A DNA stretch of 64,000 nucleotides. It comes from Frigoriflavimonas asaccharolytica (GTDB taxonomy: Bacteria > Bacteroidota > Bacteroidia > Flavobacteriales > Weeksellaceae). Both the position numbers and the translations under genes were made by a program. The notes under the pieces were generated by a model, which searched no databases, was not told the DNA's origin, and saw only the letters and a program-made list of their open reading frames with translations. The DNA is taken from contig NZ_JABSNO010000003.1 of NCBI RefSeq assembly GCF_013294015.1, positions 142,746 through 206,745 on the forward strand, given 5' to 3'. Positions 36,098 through 44,319 of this stretch are shown piece after piece. The first letter of the stretch is position 1. Each line of letters opens with the position of its first letter.

Positions 36098-37237
36098 ATG
36101 AAAATCTCATTAAATAAAAGAAAATTGAAGGATGGAAGATTAAGTCTTTCTATTGAATATTACAAAGGATCGGAAATTAACGATGAAGGAAAGCGAAGAC
36201 ACCTTCGTAATTATGAAAATTTAGATTCTTATTTATTATCAGATCCAAAAACTGCTAAAGAAAAAAAGGAGAATAAAGAAACATTGGAGTTTGCGGAAAA
36301 TGTTCTCGCAATTAGAAAAGCAGAATTTGTCCAGGGAAAATTTGATATTAAAAATTCTACTAAATCCAAAAGGACATTTCTTAAATATTTTGAAGAGCTT
36401 ACTGAAGAAAAGCAGAAAAAAGATTCGTCTAATAATTATGGCAATTGGTATTCAACATTGCAACATCTAAAAAATGTTATTTCCAAGAATGTAACATTTG
36501 ACGATATTGACGAAATTTTTGTAAAAAAAGTTCGCACCTATTTCGAGAATGAAGCCATTACTAAAAGTAATCTATCGCTCTCCCAAAATTCTAAATATTC
36601 TTATTTCAATAAATTTAAAGCTTCGCTAAGAAGTGCATTTGATGATGGTTATTTATCAATAAACTACGCCACTAAAACAAAATCGTTTGACCAAGCAGAA
36701 AGTCAGCGAGAGTATTTGACATTTGATGAAATGCAATCTCTCGCAAAATCTGACTGTAAATATCCAGTTTTAAGAAATGCTTTTCTATTTTCTTGTCTTT
36801 CCGGCTTACGTTGGTCAGATATTAATAATTTATTGTGGTCTGAAGTACGAGAAGAAGGAGAAAATATTAAAATAAATTTTCGACAACAGAAGACTGATGG
36901 AGTAGAGTATCTCTATATTTCAAAGCAAGCTCGTGAATTATTGGGATTAAGAAAATCTCAAATGGATAGGGTGTTCACTGGTTTAAAATATGGAATGACT
37001 TACAATACCGAATTAGTGCGATGGTGCAATCGTGCCGGAGTTTCAAAACATATTACTTTTCATTCTGCCAGACACACTAATGCGGTTTTGCTTTTGGAAA
37101 ATGGTGCAGATATTTATACGGTTTCCAAGAGATTAGGACATCGTGAAATTAGAACTACAGCGATTTATGCTAAAATAGTGGACAAAAAAATGCAGGAAGC
37201 GGCGGAGATTATACCTGAATTAAATTTAACTTTTTAA
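36098..37237 (+). CDS. tyrosine recombinase/integrase of the mobile element
   Basis: 379 aa from ATG 36098 (an in-frame TTG lies 9 nt upstream). The N-terminal arm-binding domain opens MKISLNKRKLKDGRLSLSIEYY, followed by a core-binding SAM-like domain (residues 95-200). The catalytic domain shows Arg in SCLSGLRWSD, Lys in FRQQKTDG, His-x-x-Arg in FHSARHTNAV, His in RLGHREI and Tyr in TTAIYAKI. This is the family of Bacteroidota integrative elements. It lies 166 bp after the stop of mnmE, in keeping with integration at the mnmE 3' end. Confidence 0.92.
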   Translation: MKISLNKRKLKDGRLSLSIEYYKGSEINDEGKRRHLRNYENLDSYLLSDPKTAKEKKENKETLEFAENVLAIRKAEFVQGKFDIKNSTKSKRTFLKYFEELTEEKQKKDSSNNYGNWYSTLQHLKNVISKNVTFDDIDEIFVKKVRTYFENEAITKSNLSLSQNSKYSYFNKFKASLRSAFDDGYLSINYATKTKSFDQAESQREYLTFDEMQSLAKSDCKYPVLRNAFLFSCLSGLRWSDINNLLWSEVREEGENIKINFRQQKTDGVEYLYISKQARELLGLRKSQMDRVFTGLKYGMTYNTELVRWCNRAGVSKHITFHSARHTNAVLLLENGADIYTVSKRLGHREIRTTAIYAKIVDKKMQEAAEIIPELNLTF

Positions 37238-37246
37238 AAAATAAAT

Positions 37247-38155
37247 ATGGAACTCATTTACTTTGGTGACAAAACGAAAAATAATCAATTGCTAATCTTG
37301 TTAATACCTTCATTATTAGTACTTAATTTTCTAAACATAAGATTTTTTGAAAGTATCAATATTTTTAAATTACTAATTGGTGTAGGAACGATAATTTACA
37401 TGTTTTTATTCTTGAAAAAATTACTAAGTGTATATCAATCTAAAAATTTTGTTGAGTACCTATCTTGCGAATTTCAAAGAAGTAAAGTATTGATGAGTGT
37501 GATTTTTATTATATTAATGGGTTATTCCATATATTTAGTTTCAGAAAAAGAAATCACATTTTACGGGTATAAAGTACTTTTCTATCAAAGGTCAATTGCA
37601 ATTACGCTTTTTGTTGTTTGCTTGATGAATTTAAAGGTTTTAAAAGATTTAATATCTGTCAAGTTTTTAGCTTATCCTGAAAAAAATCTTCCAGAAAAAA
37701 TTGAAAATTTTAGCGTTAATACTACTGATTCTGATGAAATTTTTGATTTGCAGACATTACTTCTAAAAAGCAAAAGTAAATATTTAGGTGTTAGTTTTTC
37801 GAATCAATATGATTATTACAAAATAGGAGAAGATTTATTTGATTTTAAATTTATAACAAACAAAGAAAATAACAAAGAATCCGTAATTCATGATTTTGTA
37901 AATTTTATTGAGGGTAATCCCTTGAAATTTGAACTACTTTGGATTGATAAAAATCCAACAAGTACTAAAGAAGTTACCTATTCATGTTTATTGTTGTTAC
38001 TAAAAAATATTGGGATAAAACAAGCCGCAGATTCTCGCGATAAATTTATTAAAAATAGACTCATGAATAACATAAAGTTTTATGGAAAAATTGCAAAGAT
38101 TGGTTCGATTAAATCTGCTTTTTCTAAAACACACAAAAATCAAAATTCTGATTGA
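37247..38155 (+). CDS. membrane protein of unknown function on the mobile element
   Basis: 302 aa. Four predicted membrane helices occupy residues 15-135 (LLILLIPSLLVLNFL, LLIGVGTIIYMFLFL, VLMSVIFIILMGYSIYLV, AITLFVVCLMNLKVL), and residues 150-302 are a soluble, charged cytoplasmic domain with no recognised fold. It starts 9 bp after the integrase stop, so it is cotranscribed with it. A hairpin at 38194-38219 follows. Possible roles are entry exclusion or cargo, but nothing supports one over another. Confidence 0.7.
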   Translation: MELIYFGDKTKNNQLLILLIPSLLVLNFLNIRFFESINIFKLLIGVGTIIYMFLFLKKLLSVYQSKNFVEYLSCEFQRSKVLMSVIFIILMGYSIYLVSEKEITFYGYKVLFYQRSIAITLFVVCLMNLKVLKDLISVKFLAYPEKNLPEKIENFSVNTTDSDEIFDLQTLLLKSKSKYLGVSFSNQYDYYKIGEDLFDFKFITNKENNKESVIHDFVNFIEGNPLKFELLWIDKNPTSTKEVTYSCLLLLLKNIGIKQAADSRDKFIKNRLMNNIKFYGKIAKIGSIKSAFSKTHKNQNSD

Positions 38156-38193
38156 AGAAATTTAATAATTGATATAGTTGTAAAATCTAAAAG

Positions 38194-38219
38194 AGACTAA
38201 CATATCTTTTTGTTAGTCT
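38194..38219. terminator. hairpin, possible terminator
   Basis: Arms AGACTAACA (38194-38202) and TGTTAGTCT (38211-38219), followed by a T-rich stretch and two more TTAGTCTAT copies. It may end the integrase transcript. Confidence 0.5.
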
Positions 38220-38294
38220 ATTATTCTTTATTAGTCTATTGCTACGTTTTTAGTTCTTTTATTCCTTTGTCGGATAAATTTAATAAAAACAATT

Positions 38295-38594
38295 ATGAGC
38301 AAAGATGAAGTAATTCTATCAGTTTTAAATCAACTACTTGAAGAGTTGGGTGTAATAAAAGAAAACTTATTTTTATCAAAGAAAATTTTCAACGTAAAGG
38401 ATTTTAGTAAATATAGTGGATTTAAAGAGTCATATATTTATAAAATCAGAGGGGATATAAATTATTCGAAACCAAATGGAAAAATGGTATTCTTTAAAAA
38501 GGACGATGTTGAAAATTATCTTTTAAGAAATCCGAGCAAATCCAAATTTGCTATAGAGCAGGAAGCGATTGAATTTTCTACTAAGAAAAAATAG
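38295..38594 (+). CDS. small helix-turn-helix protein (excisionase-like)
   Basis: 99 aa. A leading helix is followed by NVKDFSKYSGFKESYIYKI and INYSKPNGKMVFFKKDDVENYLLRN, the winged HTH_17/MerR-like layout shared by excisionases and small element regulators in Bacteroidota. It ends 6 bp before the replication initiator gene, so it is likely cotranscribed with it and could control excision or replication. Assignment rests on the pattern only. Confidence 0.75.
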   Translation: MSKDEVILSVLNQLLEELGVIKENLFLSKKIFNVKDFSKYSGFKESYIYKIRGDINYSKPNGKMVFFKKDDVENYLLRNPSKSKFAIEQEAIEFSTKKK

Positions 38595-38600
38595 TCAAAC

Positions 38601-39593
38601 ATGCTCAATGATAAGACTTTTATTTCTAAACCTCGCAAGAAAGTTCTTTTCTCAAATGATTTTCGAGAGGTTTTAATTACGCAAGATACTTCGATTATAG
38701 AGCAAAGAATAATTACTATTATTCTTACTTCGATAAAAGATGCACAATCTCTATTAATCCCAATTAAAGTTCAATTTGACAATTCTACTATTAAGCAATT
38801 GTCTTTTGATGATTGTTATGATGGTTGGGCAAATCAAGGAGTCTGCGAGTTTTTAATTTCTTTAAATCAATTAAATCCAGAAAGAAAAATGAGAAATTCT
38901 GCGATACAAACAGCATTGGTAAATATGTCTAACATTAATTGGTTCAGATTAAGAGATGAGACGATCAATGGTTATAAAGCTGTTCCATTTATTATCGAAC
39001 CAAGATGGAATACACAGAACATTTATTTCAAAATGGATAAGGCTGTGATGAAACATTTGCTAAATATGAGCCAGTTTTTTCCTTTAAGAAATGATCTAAC
39101 ATTTAAAGCTTCAACTCCAAATACATTAAAATTCTTATTATGGCTTTTAAAATATCAAAAATTTGGTGGCGTAGAAAAAGAGTACTTCCAACTTTTAAAG
39201 GAATTGGCAATTCATATAAATAAATACGATAGCAAATACAGATTTGAGCGAGATTTTCTAAAATCAGTTAAAGCAGATCTGGACAGTGATAATGATATTA
39301 GCTTCAATTACAGCTTCAGTAATAATAAATACCGATTTGTAATTTATAATACGAAAATATCAGTGGGCAAAAGTGAAGTTTTTGTGTCAATAAATGATTT
39401 ACAGATTAGTAGATCCTTAAAATATTTAAAAAAGAGACGATTGCTGAAAGAAAAAGATTTGAGGGTTTTAAAGCAGCTATATGACGTTCATGGATATTCT
39501 GCTTTAGCAACTCAAATTAAAAGAAAAATTAAACCAGACATATTCGGAGATGAATTTATAAAAGCGATTTTTAAACATCTTGAAAATGTTTAG
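38601..39593 (+). CDS. replication initiator protein (Rep_3/RepB-like)
   Basis: 330 aa. Opens with FSNDFREVLITQDTSIIEQRIITIILTSIKDA and continues with two predicted winged-helix domains, the layout of plasmid initiators that bind iterons. Central stretches such as RNSAIQTALVNMSNINWF and LRNDLTFKASTPNTLKFLLWLLKYQ fit the family. The first of five iterons overlaps its stop codon, the strongest argument for its role. It would start replication of the excised circle or keep it during transfer. Confidence 0.82.
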   Translation: MLNDKTFISKPRKKVLFSNDFREVLITQDTSIIEQRIITIILTSIKDAQSLLIPIKVQFDNSTIKQLSFDDCYDGWANQGVCEFLISLNQLNPERKMRNSAIQTALVNMSNINWFRLRDETINGYKAVPFIIEPRWNTQNIYFKMDKAVMKHLLNMSQFFPLRNDLTFKASTPNTLKFLLWLLKYQKFGGVEKEYFQLLKELAIHINKYDSKYRFERDFLKSVKADLDSDNDISFNYSFSNNKYRFVIYNTKISVGKSEVFVSINDLQISRSLKYLKKRRLLKEKDLRVLKQLYDVHGYSALATQIKRKIKPDIFGDEFIKAIFKHLENV

Positions 39594-39908
39594 GATATTA
39601 TCTCCATGGATTAGGATATTATCTCCATCAATCTGGATATTATCTCCATGGATTTGGATATTATCTCCATGAATTTGGATATTATCTCCATAAAATTGAA
39701 AAATATTAGGCGATTTTTCTAATGTTTATGGTGGTTTCCAATGGTTCAAAATTAACCCCTTAATTATATTAATGTTATTACTTAATTAATTCTTTTATAA
39801 ATAATAATAGATGTGGATAAAAAAACAATAATTAAAAATTTTTAAAATGCTGATTTTTAGTTGATTAAAGATTTATCTAATTCAGTCAAATTTGGATATT
39901 ATCTCCAT
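39593..39908 (+). other. iteron-type replication origin of the element
   Basis: Five direct repeats of GGATATTATCTCCAT start at 39593, 39614, 39635, 39656 and 39677 (exact 21-bp period); a sixth identical copy lies at 39894-39908. Between them are a very AT-rich stretch (39715-39890), a candidate unwinding region, and a perfect DnaA box (TTATCCACA on the minus strand, 39812-39820). With the Rep gene directly upstream this is a classical theta origin. The remainder of the gap to 40029 shows nothing else. Confidence 0.88.
39812..39820 (-). promoter_or_regulatory. DnaA box
   Basis: Perfect TTATCCACA on the minus strand inside the AT-rich part of the iteron origin. Confidence 0.75.
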
Positions 39909-40029
39909 AATTCTATTTTTTGCTTTTGAAAAGAAAAAAAATAAATATTTATAGTCGGAAAAAATATTAGCTAATTATCTCAAATAAATTTGATTGATAT
40001 AATTTTTAAATAAAAAAACAACCTGGCGG

Positions 40030-40926
40030 ATGATTAGAAAAACAGTTTATAATTGCACAAAAATAAATAAGATTTCATTAGTTGAAATTTTAAAATCATT
40101 TCAAATTAGTTCGGTGAAAACTAGAGGCGATGAAGTTTGGTTTTTAAATCCTTTTCAGCAAGAAAGAACAGCATCTTTTAAAGTAAATGTAACATACAAT
40201 TCGTGGTTTTTATTTTCAGAGGGAAGCAAAGGTTCTGTTGTAGATTTCTTAATAAGATTTTTGAAAACTGATATTGCAGGAGTAATTTCTTGGGCAAACA
40301 ATCAACATAATTTTTCTTCTTTTCAACAGCAAAAAATTTTGGAAAATGAAATTAAAACCGAAAAGAATTATAAAATTTTGAAAGTTGAAGACGAAATCTC
40401 GCATCCGGCACTTATTGAGTATTTAATAAAAAGAAAAGTTTACAATCAAAGAAAATTTTTAAAAGAAATACATTACGAAGTTTCAAATAATCGTGGTGAT
40501 GCTAAAAGGTTTTTCTCGCTAGCATTTCCAAATAACTCTGAAAATTCTTATGAACTATCTTCTTCAATTTGGAAAGGATGTTTAGGAAAAAAAGATTTGA
40601 CGTTGATAAAAAATAATTCTAATACGGTTATTATTTTTGAATCTTTTTTTGATTTTTTGAGTAAGCTAGAATTGGATGAAATTAGTAATAAAGTTGATCA
40701 AAATTTTTACGATTTCTTAATATTGAATTCAGTTTCAAATATAGACCGCGCATTAAATTTTTTAGAAAATTACTCAGAACATTTAATCTTTTGTGATTTA
40801 GATGATGCGGGGAATATTGCTACAAAAAAGATTTTAGAAAAATTTCCGAATGCAAAAGATTGCCGAGAAATTTATAAAAACTATAAAGATTTGAATGAAA
40901 ATTTAATGTCAAAAATTGGACAATAG
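40030..40926 (+). CDS. Toprim-domain primase of the mobile element
   Basis: 298 aa. The N-terminal part has VWFLNPFQQERTASFKVN and SWFLFSEGSKGSVVDFLIRF, matching the DNA-binding domain of DnaG-like primases but without the CHC2 zinc cysteines, as is usual in Bacteroidota element primases. The C-terminal Toprim fold has its Glu in VIIFESFFDFLSK and its Asp-x-Asp in HLIFCDLDDAGN. Probably makes primers for replication or for the transferred strand. It lies between the origin and the mobilization genes, as in NBU-like elements. Confidence 0.85.
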   Translation: MIRKTVYNCTKINKISLVEILKSFQISSVKTRGDEVWFLNPFQQERTASFKVNVTYNSWFLFSEGSKGSVVDFLIRFLKTDIAGVISWANNQHNFSSFQQQKILENEIKTEKNYKILKVEDEISHPALIEYLIKRKVYNQRKFLKEIHYEVSNNRGDAKRFFSLAFPNNSENSYELSSSIWKGCLGKKDLTLIKNNSNTVIIFESFFDFLSKLELDEISNKVDQNFYDFLILNSVSNIDRALNFLENYSEHLIFCDLDDAGNIATKKILEKFPNAKDCREIYKNYKDLNENLMSKIGQ

Positions 40927-41079
40927 TTGACTACAAATTTAACACAGAATTAAGAAGCAAGAAGATGCGAGTCTTAAGAGACAACGCATTGATTTATAGA
41001 GTGTTAATCATTGACAAGTCAATAATTTTACACATCATCTGACCACAACAAGTCGTAAATAATTAACAATAAGTAAGTT
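40927..41079. other. candidate origin of transfer region
   Basis: 153-bp gap just upstream of the mobilization genes. It holds a 14-nt palindrome, ATTGAC-AA-GTCAAT (41010-41023), and TCTTAAGA. In mobilizable elements oriT is usually next to the relaxosome genes; no nick site could be recognised, so this is inference from position and symmetry. Confidence 0.35.
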
Positions 41080-41658
41080 ATGAATAATATTAGTGGGCAA
41101 AATATGTCCAAATCAGCAAAACATATCAGAATATCAGAGTACACTCATACACGATTATTGAGAGCAAAAAAAGACTTTAAGTTTTCAAGTATTGATGATG
41201 TAATTGCTTATTTATTTGACGCAAAAAAAGATATCTTATCTAACAATCAAACTGTTGAATTTAAAGAAAAATACATCTTAAACATAGAAGAAAATATTTA
41301 TAAAAGACTTGAAAGTACACATAAAAGATTGGGGCAATTTGAGAAAAGTTATTTCAGAAAAATCATTGATTCTTCAAATATTTTAGAACAATTTAATCAG
41401 AATGTTTTAAAAATTGTAAATGGAGATATTGATAAAACTGCTTCAGATCAATCTGATTATTACAAAGAAAAATTTAAAGAATTTAAAGAAAATATTCGCA
41501 TGGCTGAAAATAAAGCTTACGCTGCTGAAAAAGAAGTTAGAGATTTAAAACAAAAAATTGAACGGATAAAAAATGAATTTAAGTTAAATAATAGAATGTA
41601 TATTAAGTCTTATGATGCATCTTTTAAACCAGAGATATTTGAACAAATATTTAAGTAA
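41080..41658 (+). CDS. mobilization accessory (MobC/relaxosome-like) protein
   Basis: 192 aa. The N-terminal KHIRISEYTHTRLLRAKKDFKFSSIDDVIAYLFD has the form of a ribbon-helix-helix DNA-binding domain, and residues 125-175 (KEKFKEFKENIRMAENKAYAAEKEVRDLKQKIERIKNE in part) form a coiled coil. Its stop overlaps the relaxase start by one base (TAATG), so translation is coupled. It likely binds oriT and helps the relaxase. A second in-frame Met (residue 9) may be the true start. Confidence 0.75.
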   Translation: MNNISGQNMSKSAKHIRISEYTHTRLLRAKKDFKFSSIDDVIAYLFDAKKDILSNNQTVEFKEKYILNIEENIYKRLESTHKRLGQFEKSYFRKIIDSSNILEQFNQNVLKIVNGDIDKTASDQSDYYKEKFKEFKENIRMAENKAYAAEKEVRDLKQKIERIKNEFKLNNRMYIKSYDASFKPEIFEQIFK

Positions 41659-43094
41659 TGCACATTTCATTTACAGCAAATCATTCAGCAAATTCTAGTA
41701 GCTGCAAAGGATTAATGGAATATTTAGATAAAGAAAACTCTAGTAGAGAAAAATCATTTGATAATTATTTTTCATCATATTTAGAAGAGAAGGAGAATGA
41801 CTTTGACAAAGAATTGTTGCAAGAAAATTTATTTTTCACCAATGATGATCCGGAAGGTAATCCCACTTTTCTTGAACAGAATGAAGCGACAAATTTGATT
41901 GATGATAATTTGAGTTCAAGAGCGAAAGAAAATGAAAGTAAATTTTTCATGCTAAACATTTCCCCCAGTAAAGCTGAGTTGGATCATATAGAAGAATTAG
42001 TAAAAATGGAAATGTATGACCAAGGATTTCATCAAAGGGATCTTCAAATATTAAGTCAAACTGAAGAAGGACAAAGGCAAATTGATATAGTTAAGAACAA
42101 TTTATTTCATCAAAATTTAAGAGAATATACAAAAGAAGTTATGGCAGATTATGCTGATAATTTTAATAGAACTGTTTACAATAATCCTAATAATTTGCCT
42201 AACCAAAAAGAAGAAAAAATAATTAATGATTTTGCTAAACAAAAAATATCTGAATCCGGAATAGCTAATGCAGATGCTAAATATTCAGAATTTTATCAAA
42301 ATTACAGAGAGCAGAAAGCAATGGAGATGGGTAAAGATTTAACTGTTCGACCTATGACTGAAAGAGATTTGGTCTGGATTGCAAAAATTGAGGAAAAACG
42401 TACTTACAAAGGCAATGACCGATGGGTTATTGAAAATAAAAAAATTAATAAAAGTATTGAAAAAATTAAAAATGATATTAATTTATCTGAAAGCAAGAAG
42501 GAAAGAAAAATTATTGATTTGCAGGAACAACTTAATAAAGATAGAGCAACTGGTTTAGTAGTAAAAGAAGGCATGGAAAAGGGTGGTAAACAGTATCATA
42601 TTCACGCTGTTGTTTCCAGATATGATAATTGTCCAAATAGAAGATTTAAGAAATCAATTTCACCATTAGCAAGTCAAAGACATTCTAAAATTGCAGGTAA
42701 AGAAGCAATTGTAGGATTCGATAGAAATGAATTTTATATCAAAGTTGAAAGAAGTTTTGATGAAAAATTTAGATTTGAAAGAACTCGCTCCTATGAGAAA
42801 TTCAATCAAATAAAGAATGGTCATAAAAAGAACAATAATATTAATGTTATCCCTTCAAATGTATTACAGCAATCAAGTAATAAATTAATTAATAAAGCAA
42901 TTCAACCACTAAAACAAGAACTCAATGAAAAATTAGGGTTTAATGAGTTAAAAAAATTAGATATTAATACTACGATTAGTAAAGAATTAGGTTTCAGAAT
43001 TCCAATGAGTATTCCTAAAACACCTTTGCAGGTTGCAACCAAAATAGTTAATATTTTTTTAGGTAAAGCTCGTGATCATGGAATTGGCTTCTAA
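41658..43094 (+). CDS. relaxase/mobilization protein (DUF5712-like)
   Basis: 478 aa. The opening MHISFTANHSANSSSCKGLMEYLDKEN is characteristic of a Bacteroidota mobilization family (DUF5712, BfmA/BtgB-like). The relaxase metal-binding pattern His-x-His appears in KQYHIHAVVSRYDNCPNRRF near residue 315. A Lys-rich helical stretch precedes it. It would nick oriT and pilot the strand using the conjugation machinery of another element, since no mating-pair genes are present in the window. Translationally coupled to the gene before it. Confidence 0.85.
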   Translation: MHISFTANHSANSSSCKGLMEYLDKENSSREKSFDNYFSSYLEEKENDFDKELLQENLFFTNDDPEGNPTFLEQNEATNLIDDNLSSRAKENESKFFMLNISPSKAELDHIEELVKMEMYDQGFHQRDLQILSQTEEGQRQIDIVKNNLFHQNLREYTKEVMADYADNFNRTVYNNPNNLPNQKEEKIINDFAKQKISESGIANADAKYSEFYQNYREQKAMEMGKDLTVRPMTERDLVWIAKIEEKRTYKGNDRWVIENKKINKSIEKIKNDINLSESKKERKIIDLQEQLNKDRATGLVVKEGMEKGGKQYHIHAVVSRYDNCPNRRFKKSISPLASQRHSKIAGKEAIVGFDRNEFYIKVERSFDEKFRFERTRSYEKFNQIKNGHKKNNNINVIPSNVLQQSSNKLINKAIQPLKQELNEKLGFNELKKLDINTTISKELGFRIPMSIPKTPLQVATKIVNIFLGKARDHGIGF

Positions 43095-43116
43095 TAAATG
43101 GATTTAAACTGCTGAA

Positions 43117-43701
43117 TTATTTTTCATTATGTAAATTTAGTATCGAATTCTCAAAATTTCCCATTGTTTTAATTTCATCGTACTGGGTTGCATATTCATT
43201 TACAATATGTAAATATTGCTGTTTTGTAATTGTATTAACATCTTGTGGAATATCTTTCATTATATTACAAAACTGTATATAAATGTAGATTTGAATTTCC
43301 TTTGCGAAATTTTCAGATTTGCTTAAACATTCTTGAAAAATATAGAGATCATCGCCGAATTTTAATTCCTTTCCGGGATTTGCAGCCTTCTTTAAAATTA
43401 AAATAGATTGAATGTGCGTTCTAAAATGGCTATTAACATAACATAGCATTAAGTTCGTGATATCTTTTTCATTAAGCAGCTTTTTAAATTTAATGATTGA
43501 GTTTTCCATATACTTTTGAGCAATATAAACTTTGACATCTTCCTCTAATTCTAAATTTTCATATTTTAGTAAGTTTATAATGTCATTATTTAATTGAATT
43601 TCTTGATTTTTAGAATATTTCGGTTTTACGATGCTTCCGAAAAGATAAATGTTAATAAATTTTTGTAAAACTTTTAAGTAAGGAATGTTTTCTGTGTCCA
43701 T
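43117..43701 (-). CDS. unknown protein on the mobile element
   Basis: 194 aa, opposite in strand to its neighbours. Helical, charged, no signal peptide, no recognised family. It follows the relaxase gene tail to tail with 22 bp between. Upstream of its start lies the long palindromic element at 43749-43914. It could be a cargo or regulator; the evidence does not decide. Confidence 0.6.
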   Translation of the reverse strand: MDTENIPYLKVLQKFINIYLFGSIVKPKYSKNQEIQLNNDIINLLKYENLELEEDVKVYIAQKYMENSIIKFKKLLNEKDITNLMLCYVNSHFRTHIQSILILKKAANPGKELKFGDDLYIFQECLSKSENFAKEIQIYIYIQFCNIMKDIPQDVNTITKQQYLHIVNEYATQYDEIKTMGNFENSILNLHNEK

Positions 43702-43748
43702 TTTCTTTTTTAATTACAGTTAGTTGTATTTCTGTTAATAAAAAATGA

Positions 43749-43914
43749 AAAAGCGTGGAACTAAAATCAATCCGTAATAGAGGTACTAGGAGACCCAACA
43801 TCCAGAAAGACTTAGCCCACGCTCAAAAGTATTGAGCACAGGCGAAGTCTACCGATTTATGGATGTAAAGAAGATTCCTAGTTTTCTATTACCAAAAAAG
43901 ATAGCTTCGCTTTT
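43749..43914. other. 166-nt extended imperfect palindrome (structured non-coding element)
   Basis: Seven nested complementary arm pairs share one axis: AAAAGCG/CGCTTTT (43749, 43908), GTAATAGA/TCTATTAC (43774, 43885), ACTAGGA/TCCTAGT (43785, 43876), CATCC/GGATG (43799, 43861), AGACTT/AAGTCT (43808, 43845), GCC/GGC (43815, 43841) and GCTCAA/TTGAGC (43821, 43832), with small internal loops. No coding sequence is apparent. It sits exactly between the mobilization module and the defence cargo. It may be an ncRNA, a single-strand hairpin used in transfer or replication, or a small palindromic mobile element. Confidence 0.7.
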
Positions 43915-43938
43915 GCGTTTATTATTTAGATGTCAAAT

Positions 43939-44251
43939 TTACTTAAAATATTTTTCCTCGATAGCAGAATTAATGAGATTTATCAAACTTATTCCCTGTT
44001 CTGCAGAAAGCATTTTTAATTGCTTCAATCGGTCTGATGGAATGTGTAATGAAAATAACACTTCATCCTTTTTTTCTTTCAAAGCAACTACTTTTTGCGC
44101 AGGTGTTTTTACCTGTGATTGCTTTGCTTTCCCTATTAAATCTGAAAAATTTTGCTTTACCGTTTTTTATATTTTTTTTAAAAATATTGCGGTGATTAAA
44201 TTTCCTATTCACCGCAAATTTGCGGTGAATAAATAATTTTTCTTTGCTCAT
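43939..44251 (-). pseudogene. frameshifted small ribbon-helix-helix-like protein
   Basis: The minus-strand frame ending at 43939 encodes VKQNFSDLIGKAKQ... and SLHIPSDRLKQLKML, then GISLINLINSAIEEKYFK, which looks like a genuine small DNA-binding or partition-type protein. That frame closes upstream at 44167-44169 without an ATG. The likely original start, MSKEKLF at 44251, is in another frame, so a single-base shift in the A/T runs near 44145-44180 is implied. Its first 30 codons are also filled by copies of TCACCGCAA, including a 24-bp perfect palindrome at 44207-44230. A short internal TTG start (44082) could still give a 47-aa product. Confidence 0.55.
44207..44230. repeat. 24-bp perfect palindrome with extra half-site
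   Basis: Half-site ATTCACCGCAAA followed at once by its complement, without a spacer. A third TCACCGCAA-type half-site (read as TTGCGGTGATT) lies at 44187-44197. It falls in the 5' part of the broken gene on the minus strand and could be an operator or an insertion scar. Confidence 0.75.
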
Positions 44252-44260
44252 GAAAAATAT

Positions 44261-44288
44261 GTCCAGTTTTTTGCATAATAAACTGGAC
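44261..44288. promoter_or_regulatory. probable AbiEi operator
   Basis: Perfect 9-bp inverted repeat GTCCAGTTT (44261-44269) and AAACTGGAC (44280-44288) with a 10-nt spacer. The spacer holds the TTTTTTG that may be the -33 element of the abiE promoter (the -7 box follows 23 nt later). AbiEi proteins are known to repress their own operon by binding inverted repeats there. It also lies between two divergent genes. Confidence 0.7.
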
Positions 44289-44296
44289 ATTTTTCT

Positions 44297-44304
44297 TATA
44301 TTTG
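44297..44304 (+). promoter_or_regulatory. -7 box of the abiE operon
   Basis: TATATTTG matches TAnnTTTG. Transcription should begin near 44308, leaving about 12 nt before the ATG at 44320. It is the only clear promoter noticed before the long series of same-strand defence genes. Confidence 0.65.
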
Positions 44305-44319
44305 TTTTTCAATAAATAA

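Noticed and set aside
39593-39691. CRISPR array
   Set aside because: Repeats are 15 bp with 6-bp similar spacers and lie by a Rep gene; this is an iteron origin. No cas genes are present.
43749-43914. Integron attC site or retron msr-msd as the identity of the palindrome
   Set aside because: No matched RYYYAAC/GTTRRRY pair at the expected ends, and no integron integrase or reverse transcriptase in the window.
43832-44236. A plus-strand open frame of 134 codons
   Set aside because: It runs across the palindromic element and antisense to the recognisable RHH-like frame. Its residues are Phe/Cys/Ile-rich with no coding character.
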